Assembly (NCBI GenBank): GCA_017347485.1
Contig: AP021857.1
Coordinates: forward strand, 2,647,390 to 2,711,389
From: Candidatus Desulfobacillus denitrificans
Lineage (GTDB): Bacteria > Pseudomonadota > Gammaproteobacteria > Burkholderiales > Rhodocyclaceae
DNA length: 64,000 bases
Direction of reading: 5' to 3'
Shown piece by piece: positions 1-9,051 of the stretch; within the stretch, counting starts at the first letter, position 1; every line of letters begins with the position of its first letter. The notes under the pieces were generated by a model. That model ran no database searches. It worked only from the letters and a program-made list of their open reading frames with translations, and was not told where the DNA came from. Position numbers and translations under genes: made by a program.

Positions 1-1
1 G

Positions 2-433
2 GCGCTGGTCGAGGGCGTGCGGTGCACGGGCAGCGTGCGCAATTTCGCCCCCATCGTAGTGGACGAGCCGCCCGAGCTGGGCGGGACGGACAAGGGCGCC
101 AATCCCGTCGAACTGGTGCTCGTCGCCCTCGGCACCTGCCAGGAAATCATGTACGCGGCGATGGCCGCGATGATGGGCATCCGGCTGGACGAAGTGGCGG
201 TCAGCCTGAAGGGAACGCTCGACCTGAAGGGGCTGTTCGGCATGGATCCGGCCATTCCGCCGGGCTACCAGAAAATCACCTACGAGACCATCCTCAGGAG
301 CCCCGCTTCCGAAGCGGAATTGCGCAAGCTGGTCGAGGCGGTCGAATCGCACTGCCCGGTGCTCGACACCCTGGTGCGCCCGATCGAGGTGACCGGCAAG
401 GTGACCATCAACAACGTTGCAATGGCCGCCTGA
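2..433 (+). CDS. OsmC-like family protein, 5' end outside window
   Basis: The reading frame is open from base 2, so the gene begins upstream of the window and about 143 C-terminal residues are visible. The sequence shows the two cysteines typical of OsmC/Ohr-type proteins: one in GTCQE (near residue 48 of the visible part) and one in HCPV (near 118). These normally form a thiol pair that reduces peroxides. The local pattern GTDKGANPVELVLVALG is the helix that precedes the first cysteine. It ends 8 bases before the lipoyl-bearing dihydrolipoyl dehydrogenase. Family knowledge: some OsmC proteins are reduced by a lipoylated partner, so the pairing may be functional, but that is inference. A GTG at 17 could be mistaken for the start; the frame continues to the window edge. 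Confidence 0.85.
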   Translation, partial: ALVEGVRCTGSVRNFAPIVVDEPPELGGTDKGANPVELVLVALGTCQEIMYAAMAAMMGIRLDEVAVSLKGTLDLKGLFGMDPAIPPGYQKITYETILRSPASEAELRKLVEAVESHCPVLDTLVRPIEVTGKVTINNVAMAA

Positions 434-441
434 GGCGAGTC

Positions 442-2220
442 GTGGCCAGGCTGCACGAGATCGCCGTTCCCGACGTCGGCGACAAGGGAGACCTGTTCGT
501 CGCGGAAATCCACGTCAAGACCGGCGACGCGGTCTGGGCCGACGATGCGCTGGTGACGGTCGAGTCGGGCAAGGCGGCGCTCGACGTGCAGGCCCCCATC
601 GATGGCACCGTCGCCGAACTGCGCAGGGCGCGGGGCGCGGCCGTGGCCCCCGGCGACATTCTTCTGGTTATCGAGGAGGCCGCCGAGCAGCGGCCGAAAA
701 GTCAGCCCTTGCGGGGCGGCGCACTTCCCTCCGCGCCGCCCCGTTTTTCTCTTTTCTCGGCCTACATGGGCGCGCAGTCGCAACAGGCCGAAGAGATCGC
801 CTGCGACCTGCTCATTCTCGGCGGCGGGCCCGGCGGCTACTCGGCCGCCTTCCGCGCCGCCGATCTCGGCCTGAATACCGTGCTTGTGGAGCGGCATCCC
901 GTGCTTGGCGGGGTCTGCCTCAACGCCGGCTGCATCCCATCGAAGACACTGCTGCACCTGGCGGCGGCGATGGAGGAAGCAGCAGGCATGGCCGGCGCCG
1001 GCATCCGCTTCGGCCGCCCCGAGATCGACCTGGCCGCGCTGCGCGCGCACAAGGCGAAGGTGGTGGGGAAGCTCACCGGCGGGCTGGCGGCGATGGCGAA
1101 GGCGCGCAATGTGCGCGTCATCACCGGAACGGGCCGTTTCCATGACGCGCACGGCGTCGAGGTCGAGCTGCCGAACAACGCGGGCATCCAGCGCATCCGA
1201 TTCGGCAAGTGCATCGTCGCCGCCGGCTCGCACCCGATCCACCTGCCCTTCCTGCCGCGCGATGCGCGCATCGTCGATTCCAGCGGCGCGCTGGAACTGC
1301 CTTTCCTGCCGGCGCGCCTGCTGGTCGTCGGCGGCGGCATCGTCGGCCTGGAGATGGCGACGATCTACTCGGCGCTCGGCGCGCGCGTCGACGTGGTGGA
1401 GGTGCGGGACGAGCTGCTGCCCGGCCCCGATCGCGAGCTGGCGAAAATCTGGAAGATGCAGAACCGCCACCGCTTCGACAACGTCATGCTGCGCACGCGC
1501 ACCGTGGCGGCGCATATCGATGCGGAGGGTGCCTGGATGCGCTTCGAGGGCGACATGGCGCCGGCCGAGGCACAGCGCTACGACATGGTTCTCCAGTCCG
1601 TCGGGCGCAAGCCGAACGGCCTGCGCATCGGCGCCGAGCGGGCCGGAGTGACGGTAGGCGAGACGGGTTTCATCCCGGTCGACGAGCGGATGACGACCAA
1701 TATCCCGCACATTTTCGCCATCGGCGACATCACGGGGCCGCCGATGCTGGCGCACAAGGCGGTGCATCAGGGCCACGTCGCGGCCGAATCCGCCGTCGGC
1801 CTGGACGGCCGTTATGACGACTCGCTGATTCCCGGCGTCGCGTACACCCTGCCCGAAGTCGCCTGGGTCGGCCTGTCGGAAGACGAAGCCCGGCGTCGCG
1901 GCCTGGCCGTCAATGTCGCGCGCTTTCCCTGGGCGGCTTCCGGGCGGGCCATTGCCAACGGCGCCGAATATGGCCTGACCAAGCTCGTCTTCGGGCATGC
2001 GGACGGCCGGCTGCTGGGCGGGGCCATCGCCGGTACCAACGCCGGCGACATGATCGGCGAGATCGCGCTGGCCGTCAGCCAGGGTTGCGACGCCCATGCC
2101 ATCGGCCGCGCCATCCACCATCCGCATCCGACGCTGGGCGAAACCGTCGGCCTGGCCGCCCACGTCGCCCACGGCAGCTGCACCGATCTGCCGCCGCCGC
2201 GAAAAAGTCAGTCGCTGTAA
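442..2220 (+). CDS. lpdA: Dihydrolipoyl dehydrogenase with N-terminal lipoyl domain
   Basis: A 592-residue flavoprotein disulfide reductase (E3) of 2-oxoacid dehydrogenase or similar complexes. Residues 1-82 are a lipoyl domain with the probable lipoylated lysine at about 44 (ESGKA). A Pro/Ala/Ser linker runs to about 110. The FAD site is GGGPGG at about 127, the redox pair is CLNAGC (C159, C164), the NAD site is GGGIVG near 296, and the base motif HPHPTLGE lies near 560. The GTG start at 442 follows the OsmC stop by 8 bases and has a weak AGGCGAG ribosome site; the frame is also open further upstream, but that part is a shadow of the OsmC gene. The lipoyl motif has ESG instead of the usual E(S/T)D before the lysine. 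The enzyme carries two copies of the bipartite word described below, one in the linker and one at the C-terminal end. Confidence 0.93.
   Translation: MARLHEIAVPDVGDKGDLFVAEIHVKTGDAVWADDALVTVESGKAALDVQAPIDGTVAELRRARGAAVAPGDILLVIEEAAEQRPKSQPLRGGALPSAPPRFSLFSAYMGAQSQQAEEIACDLLILGGGPGGYSAAFRAADLGLNTVLVERHPVLGGVCLNAGCIPSKTLLHLAAAMEEAAGMAGAGIRFGRPEIDLAALRAHKAKVVGKLTGGLAAMAKARNVRVITGTGRFHDAHGVEVELPNNAGIQRIRFGKCIVAAGSHPIHLPFLPRDARIVDSSGALELPFLPARLLVVGGGIVGLEMATIYSALGARVDVVEVRDELLPGPDRELAKIWKMQNRHRFDNVMLRTRTVAAHIDAEGAWMRFEGDMAPAEAQRYDMVLQSVGRKPNGLRIGAERAGVTVGETGFIPVDERMTTNIPHIFAIGDITGPPMLAHKAVHQGHVAAESAVGLDGRYDDSLIPGVAYTLPEVAWVGLSEDEARRRGLAVNVARFPWAASGRAIANGAEYGLTKLVFGHADGRLLGGAIAGTNAGDMIGEIALAVSQGCDAHAIGRAIHHPHPTLGETVGLAAHVAHGSCTDLPPPRKSQSL
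698..721 (-). repeat. Bipartite word CGCCGT-N9-ACTGACTTT, copy 0 (degenerate)
   Basis: On the minus strand the core is GCTGACTTT (one mismatch) and the partner hexamer is CGCCGC (one mismatch) at the standard 9-base distance. It lies in the codons for the low-complexity linker of the dihydrolipoyl dehydrogenase (PKSQP). Confidence 0.55.
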
Positions 2221-2227
2221 TACGGCG
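2204..2227 (-). repeat. Bipartite word, copy 1 (exact core and partner)
   Basis: The minus strand reads CGCCGT, nine bases, then ACTGACTTT followed by two more T. It spans the last codons and stop of the dihydrolipoyl dehydrogenase gene and enters the intergenic space. In the gene the frame is aaa agt cag tcg, which differs from the frame used at most other copies. Confidence 0.85.
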
Positions 2228-2248
2228 GCGGAGTACCTTCCCCCCCAT

Positions 2249-2269
2249 CCCCCTTCCCGCGGAAGGGGG
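2249..2269. terminator. GC-rich hairpin between convergent transcription units
   Basis: A perfect 9-base stem CCCCCTTCC / GGAAGGGGG with a three-base loop lies 28 bases after the dihydrolipoyl dehydrogenase stop and before the convergent response regulator. There is no T run on either strand, so a role as an intrinsic terminator is uncertain. The rest of 2221-2341 holds nothing else I recognise. Confidence 0.4.
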
Positions 2270-2341
2270 TGTCGGACGTTCGCGGGCGGCGCCCGCTCCA
2301 TGTCGTAGGCTGCGCCCCTTGGGGCGGCCCGGCGGGGACGC

Positions 2342-2953
2342 TCACGCCGCCTGGTTCTGCATGGCCATCTTGACCAGATCGGAGAGCGAGCGAGCGTGCA
2401 GCTTCTCCATGACCTTGGCGCGGTGCACCTCCACCGTCTTCGCGCTCAGACCGAGCGCGTTGGCGATGCCCTTGTTCGACATGCCCTCCACCACGTGGTC
2501 GAGCACCTCGCGCTCGCGCGGCGTCAGGCTGGCGAACAGCGCCTTGAGCTGGGAGCGCTGTTCCTCCTTGCCGCGCTGGCCGGCGTCGTGGGTAATTGCC
2601 TTCTGGATGCGGTCGAGCAGGTCCTGGTCGTTGAAGGGCTTCTCGACGAAGTCGAAGGCGCCGGCCTGGACGGCGCGCACCGCCATCTGCACGTCGCCGT
2701 GGCCGGTGATGAAGATGATCGGCGGATGGTAGCTGCGGCGCGCGGTCAGGCGTTCCTGCAGCTCCAGGCCGCTCATGCCCGGCATGCGCACGTCGAGCAC
2801 CAGGCAGCCGGGCTTGTCGGCGTCGTAGTGGTCGAGGAAATCCTGCGCCGATGTGAAGGTCTCCACCTTCAGCTGCACCGTCTCGATCAGCCAGCGCAGG
2901 CTGCGGGCGACGGCCTGGTCGTCGTCAATGATGAAGACTGTAGCGTCGCTCAT
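2342..2953 (-). CDS. Two-component response regulator, FixJ/TodT/NodW type
   Basis: A 203-residue regulator. Residues 1-120 form a receiver domain: the acidic cluster DDD lies near residue 9, the phospho-acceptor aspartate in VLDVRMPG near 55, and the lysine in EKPF near 105. Residues 140-200 are a LuxR-type helix-turn-helix (LTPREREVL ... GLSAKTVEVHRAK). I place the start at the ATG at 2953 (MSDATVFIIDDD), because the in-frame upstream extension is the end of the kinase gene in another frame. Its start overlaps the sensor kinase stop by 29 bases, so the two are translationally coupled. The target genes are unknown; the dihydrolipoyl dehydrogenase operon converges on it and may or may not be related. 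Confidence 0.93.
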   Translation of the reverse strand: MSDATVFIIDDDQAVARSLRWLIETVQLKVETFTSAQDFLDHYDADKPGCLVLDVRMPGMSGLELQERLTARRSYHPPIIFITGHGDVQMAVRAVQAGAFDFVEKPFNDQDLLDRIQKAITHDAGQRGKEEQRSQLKALFASLTPREREVLDHVVEGMSNKGIANALGLSAKTVEVHRAKVMEKLHARSLSDLVKMAMQNQAA

Positions 2954-4202
2954 TGGTCGCCAAAGTGCGCCCGATGGCGCGCAGGGTAAACCGGAACGTG
3001 GTGCCGCAGCCCGCCCGCGACTCCGCCCGCAGGTGGCCGCCATGCGATTCGACGATGGAGCGGCTGATGGACAGCCCCATGCCGACGCCGTCGGGCTTGG
3101 TGGTGAAGAACTGGTCGAAGACCTGGTCGATGAGCGCGCCGTCGATGCCGGGGCCGGTGTCGCTGACCTCGATCTCCACCGTCTCGTCGTCCCGGCGGCT
3201 GGTCTTCACCTTCACCTCACGGTGCGGCGAGCGCGCCTCCGCCATGGCTTCGACCGAATTGCGCAGCAGGTTGCAGATCACCTGCTCGATCATGATCGAG
3301 TCCGCCCAGACGCGCGGTTGCTCCGGCGCCAGGTGGAGGCTGACGTGGGCGTACTGCTGCCGGCTTTCCAGCTCGGTCAGCTTGACCGCGCTGCGCACGA
3401 CCCGGTTGATGTCGACGGCGGTCATGCGCGTTTCGCGCTTGCGCACGAAGTCGCGCACGTGCCGCATGACCTCGCCGGCGCGCTCCGCCTGCTGGCAGAT
3501 CTCCTCGAGCGGCACGACCAGATCGGCACAGGCGACTTCCCCGCCGCGCAGCCGGCGCAGGCAGCCCCGGGCGAAGTTGGCGATGGCCGAGAGCGGCTGG
3601 TTGAGCTCGTGGGCGATGCCGGTGGCCATCTCGCCCATGGTCGACAGGCGGGCGACGCGGGCCAGCTCGGTCTGGTGACGCCGCGCCTGCTCCTCGGCCC
3701 ACTTGTGCTCGGTGATGTCGCGCGTGATGCCGAGCAGGGCATAAATGTTGCCGCGGGCGTCGCGCAGCGGCACGGCATGCGACTCCATCCAGGCCGTGCG
3801 GCCCTTCAGGGTGATCGACTTGAACTCGTAGACGACGGATTCGCCCTCGAAGACGCGGCGCATGTTCTCGCGGTAGTAATCACGGTATTCGGGCGCGACG
3901 ACGGTGAAGATCTTCCTGCCGATGATGTCCTCCGGCCGCTCGGCGCCGACCAGGGCCAGCCCGGCCGGGTTGATCTCCAGCACGGTGCCGTCGGCGGCCT
4001 GCAGCTTGACGCACTCCGGCTCGGATTCGATGATGGCGCGCAAGCGGTTCTCATTTTCCTGCAGGCGGTCGAGCATGCCCTGGTGCTCGGCTTCCTTTTC
4101 ACGCACCCGCTGCTGCTCTTCCCGCAGGCGCAGCAGCACATAGACGAAGGCGATCAGGCCGACCGCCAGGAAACCTCCCAGCGCGACCGCGCCCAGCCAC
4201 AT
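2925..4202 (-). CDS. PAS-domain sensor histidine kinase (FixL-like)
   Basis: A 425-residue membrane-anchored kinase. A single hydrophobic segment lies at residues 4-25, followed by a charged coiled segment (ENENRLRAI), a PAS domain with PAC (about 50-165; DGTVLEINPAG, GITRDIT), a HisKA domain with phospho-accepting His in GIAHELNQPL (about 190), and a HATPase domain (N box near VICNLLRNSVEA, G boxes DTGPGIDG and GVGMGLSI). I prefer the ATG at 4202 because GGAG sits 7 bases before it; a GTG at 4223 would add seven residues without a clear ribosome site. No heme-binding histidine signature of true FixL was verified. It forms an operon with the overlapping FixJ-type regulator. Confidence 0.92.
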   Translation of the reverse strand: MWLGAVALGGFLAVGLIAFVYVLLRLREEQQRVREKEAEHQGMLDRLQENENRLRAIIESEPECVKLQAADGTVLEINPAGLALVGAERPEDIIGRKIFTVVAPEYRDYYRENMRRVFEGESVVYEFKSITLKGRTAWMESHAVPLRDARGNIYALLGITRDITEHKWAEEQARRHQTELARVARLSTMGEMATGIAHELNQPLSAIANFARGCLRRLRGGEVACADLVVPLEEICQQAERAGEVMRHVRDFVRKRETRMTAVDINRVVRSAVKLTELESRQQYAHVSLHLAPEQPRVWADSIMIEQVICNLLRNSVEAMAEARSPHREVKVKTSRRDDETVEIEVSDTGPGIDGALIDQVFDQFFTTKPDGVGMGLSISRSIVESHGGHLRAESRAGCGTTFRFTLRAIGRTLATNERRYSLHH

Positions 4203-4486
4203 CGCCTCGCTCCACTCGCTCACACGCGCCGACCGTCAGTTGTGCGGTGCCACCATAACAAGCCCTCTGCCCGGATCAATCGGGGACAACCAGCGGTTGC
4301 ATAGGTAAACACCCTAATCGTCCGGCTGCCTGCGCAGCGGACGGCAAACCGCCCGCTCCAATTACACCCCAGACGGCGGAAACCATGCAAGGGCAGCCTG
4401 GACGGAATGGCTTTGGCATGACCGATTCCTGCACGGCGCCGGCTCTGGCACAATGCCGCCATCGCCAACCCGACCGGGAGAACGCC

Positions 4487-5041
4487 ATGAGAAAAGCCAT
4501 CGTCATCCTTGCCCTGCCCCTGTTCACCGCCCCCGCCCTCGCCGACGGCATGAAAGCCGGCCTGTGGGAGATCAAGACCCTCAAGCAGGTCATGGACGGC
4601 CGCGACATGAAGGCGCAGATGGACGCCGCCCAGGCGCAGATGCAGCAGCAGATGGCCAGCCTGCCGCCCGATCAGCGCAAGCAGATGGAAGCCATGCTGC
4701 GCCAGCAGGGCGTCAGCGCCGGCCAGGGCGCGATGCGCATCTGCATCAGCCCGGAGGCGGCCCGACGCGAGGAGCCGATGCTCGATCCCGAGGGGCGCTG
4801 CAAGCCGACCAAGATGAGCCGCAGCGGCAGCACCACCCGCTTCGAATTCGACTGCACCTCGAACGGCCACCGCTCGGTCGGCAAGGGCGAAAGCACTTTC
4901 TCCGGCAACACCATTCACACCCGCATGGACATGACGACGATGGACGCCACCGGTCGCCATACCATGCAGACCGAGTCGCAGATGAACTACCTGGGGCCGG
5001 ACTGCAAGGGCCTGGCGCCGGTCGGCGCGCCTAGAAGGTAG
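4487..5041 (+). CDS. DUF3617 family periplasmic protein
   Basis: 184 residues. It opens with a signal peptide ([19 protein letters not shown], cleavage after ALA) and then [12 protein letters not shown], the hallmark opening of DUF3617 proteins. A Met/Gln-rich helical stretch (residues 45-80) and two cysteine pairs (CIS...GRC; FDC...DCKG) follow, probably disulfides in the periplasm. GGGAG lies 6 bases before the ATG at 4487. Function is unknown for the family. Its last 11 bases overlap the convergent ubiA gene, an unusual tail-to-tail overlap that leaves no room for a terminator. Confidence 0.85.
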   Translation: MRKAIVILALPLFTAPALADGMKAGLWEIKTLKQVMDGRDMKAQMDAAQAQMQQQMASLPPDQRKQMEAMLRQQGVSAGQGAMRICISPEAARREEPMLDPEGRCKPTKMSRSGSTTRFEFDCTSNGHRSVGKGESTFSGNTIHTRMDMTTMDATGRHTMQTESQMNYLGPDCKGLAPVGAPRR

Positions 5042-5924
5042 GCCAGCGGCCGGAGCGCAGCGCGTAGTCGGCGAAGAGGCCGGCGAAGACCACCGCGCCG
5101 ACCCAGTTGTTGTCCATGAAGGCGCGGAAGCACGCCATGCGCTCGCGCCCGCGGATCCAGTAGTAGTGGCGCAGCATCATGCCGGCCGCCACCGCCAGCC
5201 CCGCATAGAAGTAAATCCCCCGCCCCGCCTGCGCCCCGACCCAGGCCAGAATCCCCAGCGTCGCCGCATAGCTGGCCATCACCGCCGCCACGTCGAAGCG
5301 GCCGAAGGTGATGGCGGAAGTCTTGATGCCGATCTTCAGGTCGTCCTCGCGGTCCACCATCGCATAGCAGGTGTCGTAGCCGATGGCCCAGAAGATGTTC
5401 GCCGCGAGCATCGTCCAGGCCAGCGGCGGCACGGTATGCAACTGCGCGGCGAAGGCCATCGGGATACCGAAGCCGAAGGCGATCCCCAGATAAGCCTGCG
5501 GGATCGCCAGGAAGCGCTTGGTGAGCGGATAGCTTGCAGCGAGAAACAGCGCCACCACCGAGAGCGCCCACACCAGCCTGTGCAGCGGCAGGATAAGCAG
5601 GAAGGCGCACAGCGTCACGCCGGAAGCCAGCAGCAGCGCCTCGCGCTCGGAGACGACGCCCGCCGCGAGCGGCCGGTTCTTCGTGCGCTCGACGTGCGGA
5701 TCGAAATGCCGGTCGGCGTAGTCGTTCATCACCACCCCGGCCGAGCGCATCAGCAGCGTGCCCAGCGCGAAGATCCAGACGAGGAACAGGCTCGGCGCGC
5801 CGTCGGCGGCGATCCACATCGCCCACATCGTCGGCCACAACAGCAGCAGCGTGCCGATCGGCTTGTCGAGCCGCATCAGGCGTTCGTAGGCGTCGAGGCG
5901 CTGGCGCAGGGTAAGGTCGGACAT
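5031..5924 (-). CDS. ubiA: 4-hydroxybenzoate polyprenyltransferase
   Basis: A 297-residue integral membrane prenyltransferase that attaches the polyprenyl tail to 4-hydroxybenzoate in ubiquinone synthesis. Eight or nine hydrophobic segments are visible. The two aspartate motifs that bind Mg-diphosphate are NDYADRHFD (near residue 68) and [11 protein letters not shown] (near 188). The start is the ATG at 5924 ([10 protein letters not shown]); the longer open frame upstream is a shadow of recG. It begins 11 bases after the recG stop and is probably the last gene of the metY-recG transcription unit. The end overlaps the convergent DUF3617 gene by 11 bases. Confidence 0.96.
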   Translation of the reverse strand: MSDLTLRQRLDAYERLMRLDKPIGTLLLLWPTMWAMWIAADGAPSLFLVWIFALGTLLMRSAGVVMNDYADRHFDPHVERTKNRPLAAGVVSEREALLLASGVTLCAFLLILPLHRLVWALSVVALFLAASYPLTKRFLAIPQAYLGIAFGFGIPMAFAAQLHTVPPLAWTMLAANIFWAIGYDTCYAMVDREDDLKIGIKTSAITFGRFDVAAVMASYAATLGILAWVGAQAGRGIYFYAGLAVAAGMMLRHYYWIRGRERMACFRAFMDNNWVGAVVFAGLFADYALRSGRWPTF

Positions 5925-5935
5925 GGGGGCGGATT

Positions 5936-7975
5936 TTACACCTTGAGCAAATCCCTCTTCCCGCCCAACCAGCGCTCGACGTGGCGGTCGGCCGCGTCGG
6001 GATGATCCCTCAGCATCGTCTCCGCCGCGGCGCGCGCGGCGTCGAGCAAGTCGGCGTCGGCCTCCAGGTCGGCGAAGCGCAGCAGCGGCACGCCGCTCTG
6101 GCGGCTGCCGAGGAATTCGCCGGGGCCGCGCAGGCGCAGGTCCTGGCGGGCGATCTCGAAGCCGTCGGCGTTCTCGAAGATGACCTTCAGGCGCGCCCGC
6201 GCCGTCTCGCCGAGCGGGTGGGCGTAGAGCAGGATGCACACCGAGTCGTCGGCGCCGCGCCCCACCCGGCCGCGCAGCTGGTGCAATTGGGAAAGGCCGA
6301 AGCGCTCGGCGTGCTCGATGACCATCAGCGAGGCGTTGGGCACGTCGACGCCGACCTCGATCACCGTGGTGGCGACGAGGAGCTGCACTTTTCCCGCGGC
6401 GAACCCGCCCATCACGACGGCCTTTTCCTCGCCCTTGAGGCGGCCGTGCACCAGGCCGACCTTCACTTCCGGCAGCTCGGCGCGCAGGCGCTCGAAGGTG
6501 TCGACGGCGGTTTGCAACTGGAGCTTCTCCGATTCTTCGATCAGCGGGCACACCCAGTAGGCCTGGCGGCCTGCGTCGCAAGCGTCACGAATCCGGGCGA
6601 TCACCTCGTCGCGGCGCGCCTCCGACACCAGCTTGGTCAGCACCGGCTGCCGGCCCGGCGGCAGCTCGTCGATGACGGAAACGTCGAGGTCGGCGTAGTA
6701 GCTCATGGCCAGCGTGCGCGGGATCGGCGTCGCCGACATCATGAGCTGGTGGGGATTCTTGCCCTTCTCGCGCAAAGTCAGTCGCTGGCGCACGCCGAAG
6801 CGGTGCTGCTCGTCGATGATGGCGAGGCCCAGCTTCGGGAAATCCACCGCTTCCTCGATCAGCGCGTGGGTGCCGATGGCGAGCGGGGCGCGGCCTGATG
6901 AGATTGCTTCGGCCATCGCGACCTTTTCCTTCTTCTTCAGGCTGCCGGAGAGCCAGGCGATGTCCAGCCCGAGCGGGGCCAGCCATTGCGAGAGCTTCCG
7001 GTAATGCTGCTCGGCGAGGATTTCGGTGGGCGCCATCAGCGCCGCCTGGTGGCCGTTCTCGACGGCCTGCAGCATGGCCAGCGCGGCGACCACCGTCTTG
7101 CCGCTGCCGACATCGCCCTGCAGCAGCCGCTGCATCGGGTGCTTCTCGCCGAGGTCGGCGGCGATCTCGCGCCAGACGCGCTGCTGCGCGGCGGTGAGCT
7201 TGAAGGGCAGCGCGGCGAGCAGCTTCTGCGTCAAGTTGTTGCGCGCCGGCAGGGGCGGCGCGGTCTTGGCGCGGCGCGCTTCATGCGCGCGGCGCAGGGA
7301 AAGCTGCTGGGCGAGCAGCTCGTCGAACTTGATGCACCGCCAGGCCGGGTGCGCACGGTCGGACAGCTCGGCGAGCGAAATGGCCGGCGTCGGATGATGC
7401 AGCAACTGCACGCTGTCGGCGAAAGAGGCGAGGCGCAGCTCTTTCAGCAGCGGCTCGGGCAGGGTCTCTCCGAGGTCGGCCTGCTGCAGCGCGAGGTCGA
7501 TGCACTTGCGCAGGGCCAGCTGCGAGAGGCCGGCGGTAGTCGGATAGATCGGCGTCATCGCCTCCGGCAGCGCCTCGCCCTCGGCGACCAGGCGGTAGCG
7601 CGGATGCACCATCTCGTCGCCGAGGAAGCCGCCGCGCGGCTCGCCGAAAATCCGCAGGCGGCGGCCGACGGCGAGCTGCTTCTGCTGGCTGCCGTAGAAA
7701 TTCAGGAAACGCAGCACCAATTCGCCGCCGGCGGCGTCGTGCACGCGCACGACGAGCTGGCGGCGCGGCCGGTACTGCACGGAGGCGTCGACGATTTCCG
7801 CCTCGACCTGGGCCGGCACGCCGGGGCGCAGGTCGGCGACGGCGGTGAGGCGGGTCTCGTCCTCATAGCGCAGCGGCAGGTGGAGGACGAGGTCGGAATG
7901 CGTGCGGATGCCGAGCTGGGCGAGCTTCGCCGCCGTGGCCGGCGTGGCGCCGGGAAGCGCCCCTGGCTTGCTCAC
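5936..7975 (-). CDS. recG: ATP-dependent DNA helicase RecG
   Basis: A 679-residue superfamily 2 helicase that remodels stalled replication forks and branched DNA. The N-terminal wedge/OB domain spans residues 1-240 ([11 protein letters not shown]), Walker A is GDVGSGKT near 290, the DEQH box is IIDEQHRFG near 390, and motif III is [11 protein letters not shown] near 418; the C-terminal helicase half and RecG tail end in [10 protein letters not shown]. The start is a GTG at 7975 that shares four bases (GTGA) with the ridA stop, which indicates coupled translation. A copy of the bipartite word lies in the conserved stretch RQRLTLREK just after the DEQH box, without any insertion relative to the family. 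Confidence 0.97.
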   Translation of the reverse strand: MSKPGALPGATPATAAKLAQLGIRTHSDLVLHLPLRYEDETRLTAVADLRPGVPAQVEAEIVDASVQYRPRRQLVVRVHDAAGGELVLRFLNFYGSQQKQLAVGRRLRIFGEPRGGFLGDEMVHPRYRLVAEGEALPEAMTPIYPTTAGLSQLALRKCIDLALQQADLGETLPEPLLKELRLASFADSVQLLHHPTPAISLAELSDRAHPAWRCIKFDELLAQQLSLRRAHEARRAKTAPPLPARNNLTQKLLAALPFKLTAAQQRVWREIAADLGEKHPMQRLLQGDVGSGKTVVAALAMLQAVENGHQAALMAPTEILAEQHYRKLSQWLAPLGLDIAWLSGSLKKKEKVAMAEAISSGRAPLAIGTHALIEEAVDFPKLGLAIIDEQHRFGVRQRLTLREKGKNPHQLMMSATPIPRTLAMSYYADLDVSVIDELPPGRQPVLTKLVSEARRDEVIARIRDACDAGRQAYWVCPLIEESEKLQLQTAVDTFERLRAELPEVKVGLVHGRLKGEEKAVVMGGFAAGKVQLLVATTVIEVGVDVPNASLMVIEHAERFGLSQLHQLRGRVGRGADDSVCILLYAHPLGETARARLKVIFENADGFEIARQDLRLRGPGEFLGSRQSGVPLLRFADLEADADLLDAARAAAETMLRDHPDAADRHVERWLGGKRDLLKV
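6774..6797 (-). repeat. Bipartite word, copy 2 (exact core, partner one mismatch)
   Basis: The minus strand reads CGGCGT, nine bases, ACTGACTTT. It is embedded in the recG coding sense as ctg act ttg (Leu-Thr-Leu). Confidence 0.75.
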
Positions 7976-8349
7976 CCCAGCACGAGCACCGCGTCGATCT
8001 CGACCAGCGCGCCGCGCGGCAGCGCCGCCACCTGCACGGTGGCGCGCGCCGGGTAGGGCTGGCTGAAATGGCTGGCCATGGCGTCGTTCACCCTGGCGAA
8101 GTTGGCGAGGTCGGTGAGGTAGATGTTCACCTTGACGGCGTCGGCGAGCGCACCGCCGGCGGCGGCGGCGACGGCCTTCAGGTTGTCGAAGACGCGCGCG
8201 ATCTGCGCGTCGATGCCCTCGGCCATCTGCATGGTGGCCGGGTCGAGGCCGATCTGGCCGGAGAGGTAGACCGTGCTGCCGGCCTGCACGGCCTGCGAAT
8301 AGGGGCCTATGGCGGCGGGCGCGTCGGCGGTGGCGATGATTTTCTTCAT
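7972..8349 (-). CDS. ridA: RidA family 2-iminobutanoate/2-iminopropanoate deaminase
   Basis: A 125-residue RidA (YjgF/YER057c) protein. It hydrolyses reactive enamine/imine products of PLP enzymes to 2-oxoacids and ammonia. The family core is visible: AIGPYSQAV near the N-terminus, SGQIGLDP, the arginine in [12 protein letters not shown], and the C-terminal VEIDAVLV with the acidic catalytic residue. The length matches the family. It sits in a leftward operon 17 bases after the SPOR gene, and its stop overlaps the recG GTG start. The PLP enzyme MetY three genes upstream offers a plausible source of reactive intermediates, which is inference. Confidence 0.95.
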   Translation of the reverse strand: MKKIIATADAPAAIGPYSQAVQAGSTVYLSGQIGLDPATMQMAEGIDAQIARVFDNLKAVAAAAGGALADAVKVNIYLTDLANFARVNDAMASHFSQPYPARATVQVAALPRGALVEIDAVLVLG

Positions 8350-8366
8350 GGCGGCGGCATTCCTTG

Positions 8367-9032
8367 TCAGTGTTTTTGCGGCGGCAGCAGCAGGCCGGGG
8401 CCGAGGCCGAGTTCCTTCAGCTTGCGGCGCGCCTCGTCGGCCTCCTTCTGCGTCTTGAAGGGACCGACCTGCACACGCGTCTCGATGTAGGACGGGATGC
8501 CGGCCTTTTCCAGCTTCGCATGCAGCTCCTCGGCGTTCGAGGCGCTGGAAAACACGCCCATCTGCAGGCGATAGCTGCGCGCGATGACGCTGGCAAAATC
8601 CGCTTTCGGGGCCGGCTCCGCCTTCTCGGCCCTGACCGTGACGGGCTTCTTCGGCGGCGTCGCCGGCGCGGCGGCGGGCGGCTTGATGACGACGCGGCCG
8701 GCGGGGCGCGGCTCGGGGATCGGCGCCGGCGCCGGGGCGAGCGGCGTCTCGGTCTTCTCCGGCTCGGCCTCTTCGACCTTGCTCGGGACAGGCCCGGCTT
8801 CCTCCTTTTTCTCCTCGGGCTGCGCCGCCGCCTGCTTCTCCTCGGCGGGCGGCGTCCCGGCCTTCGGCGGCTCGGCCTTCGGCGGCTCGGTCACCGGCGC
8901 GGGTTTCTCCAGCAGTGCGTCCTCGAGCAGCGTCAGCCCGCCGAGCAGCACGACGATGAGCGCGCCGGCGATGCCGATGCGGCGCACCAGCTTTTTCTTC
9001 AGTTCGTCCTGGTCATCCCCGGATTCGGCCAT
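8367..9032 (-). CDS. SPOR domain inner-membrane protein
   Basis: 221 residues. It has a short charged cytoplasmic N-terminus, one membrane helix (about residues 19-36, [18 protein letters not shown]), a long Pro/Ala/Glu/Lys-rich periplasmic spacer (40-140), and a C-terminal SPOR domain (about 148-215) with two repeats ([32 protein letters not shown]). SPOR domains bind denuded glycan strands of septal peptidoglycan, so it is probably a FtsN/DedD-like division-associated protein. The gene lies 19 bases after DUF2802 and 17 before ridA in the same leftward run. It lacks the arginine-rich N-terminus of FtsN, so DedD-like is the safer label. Confidence 0.9.
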   Translation of the reverse strand: MAESGDDQDELKKKLVRRIGIAGALIVVLLGGLTLLEDALLEKPAPVTEPPKAEPPKAGTPPAEEKQAAAQPEEKKEEAGPVPSKVEEAEPEKTETPLAPAPAPIPEPRPAGRVVIKPPAAAPATPPKKPVTVRAEKAEPAPKADFASVIARSYRLQMGVFSSASNAEELHAKLEKAGIPSYIETRVQVGPFKTQKEADEARRKLKELGLGPGLLLPPQKH

Positions 9033-9051
9033 TTCCCCTCCCTTGGCGCCC

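Noticed and set aside
22..441. Longer start for the dihydrolipoyl dehydrogenase within the OsmC gene
   Set aside because: The N-terminal extension is Arg/Gly/His shadow sequence; homology begins with the lipoyl domain at the GTG at 442.
280..2301. A long antisense frame over the dihydrolipoyl dehydrogenase
   Set aside because: Typical codon-position shadow of a GC-rich gene, with no recognisable motif.
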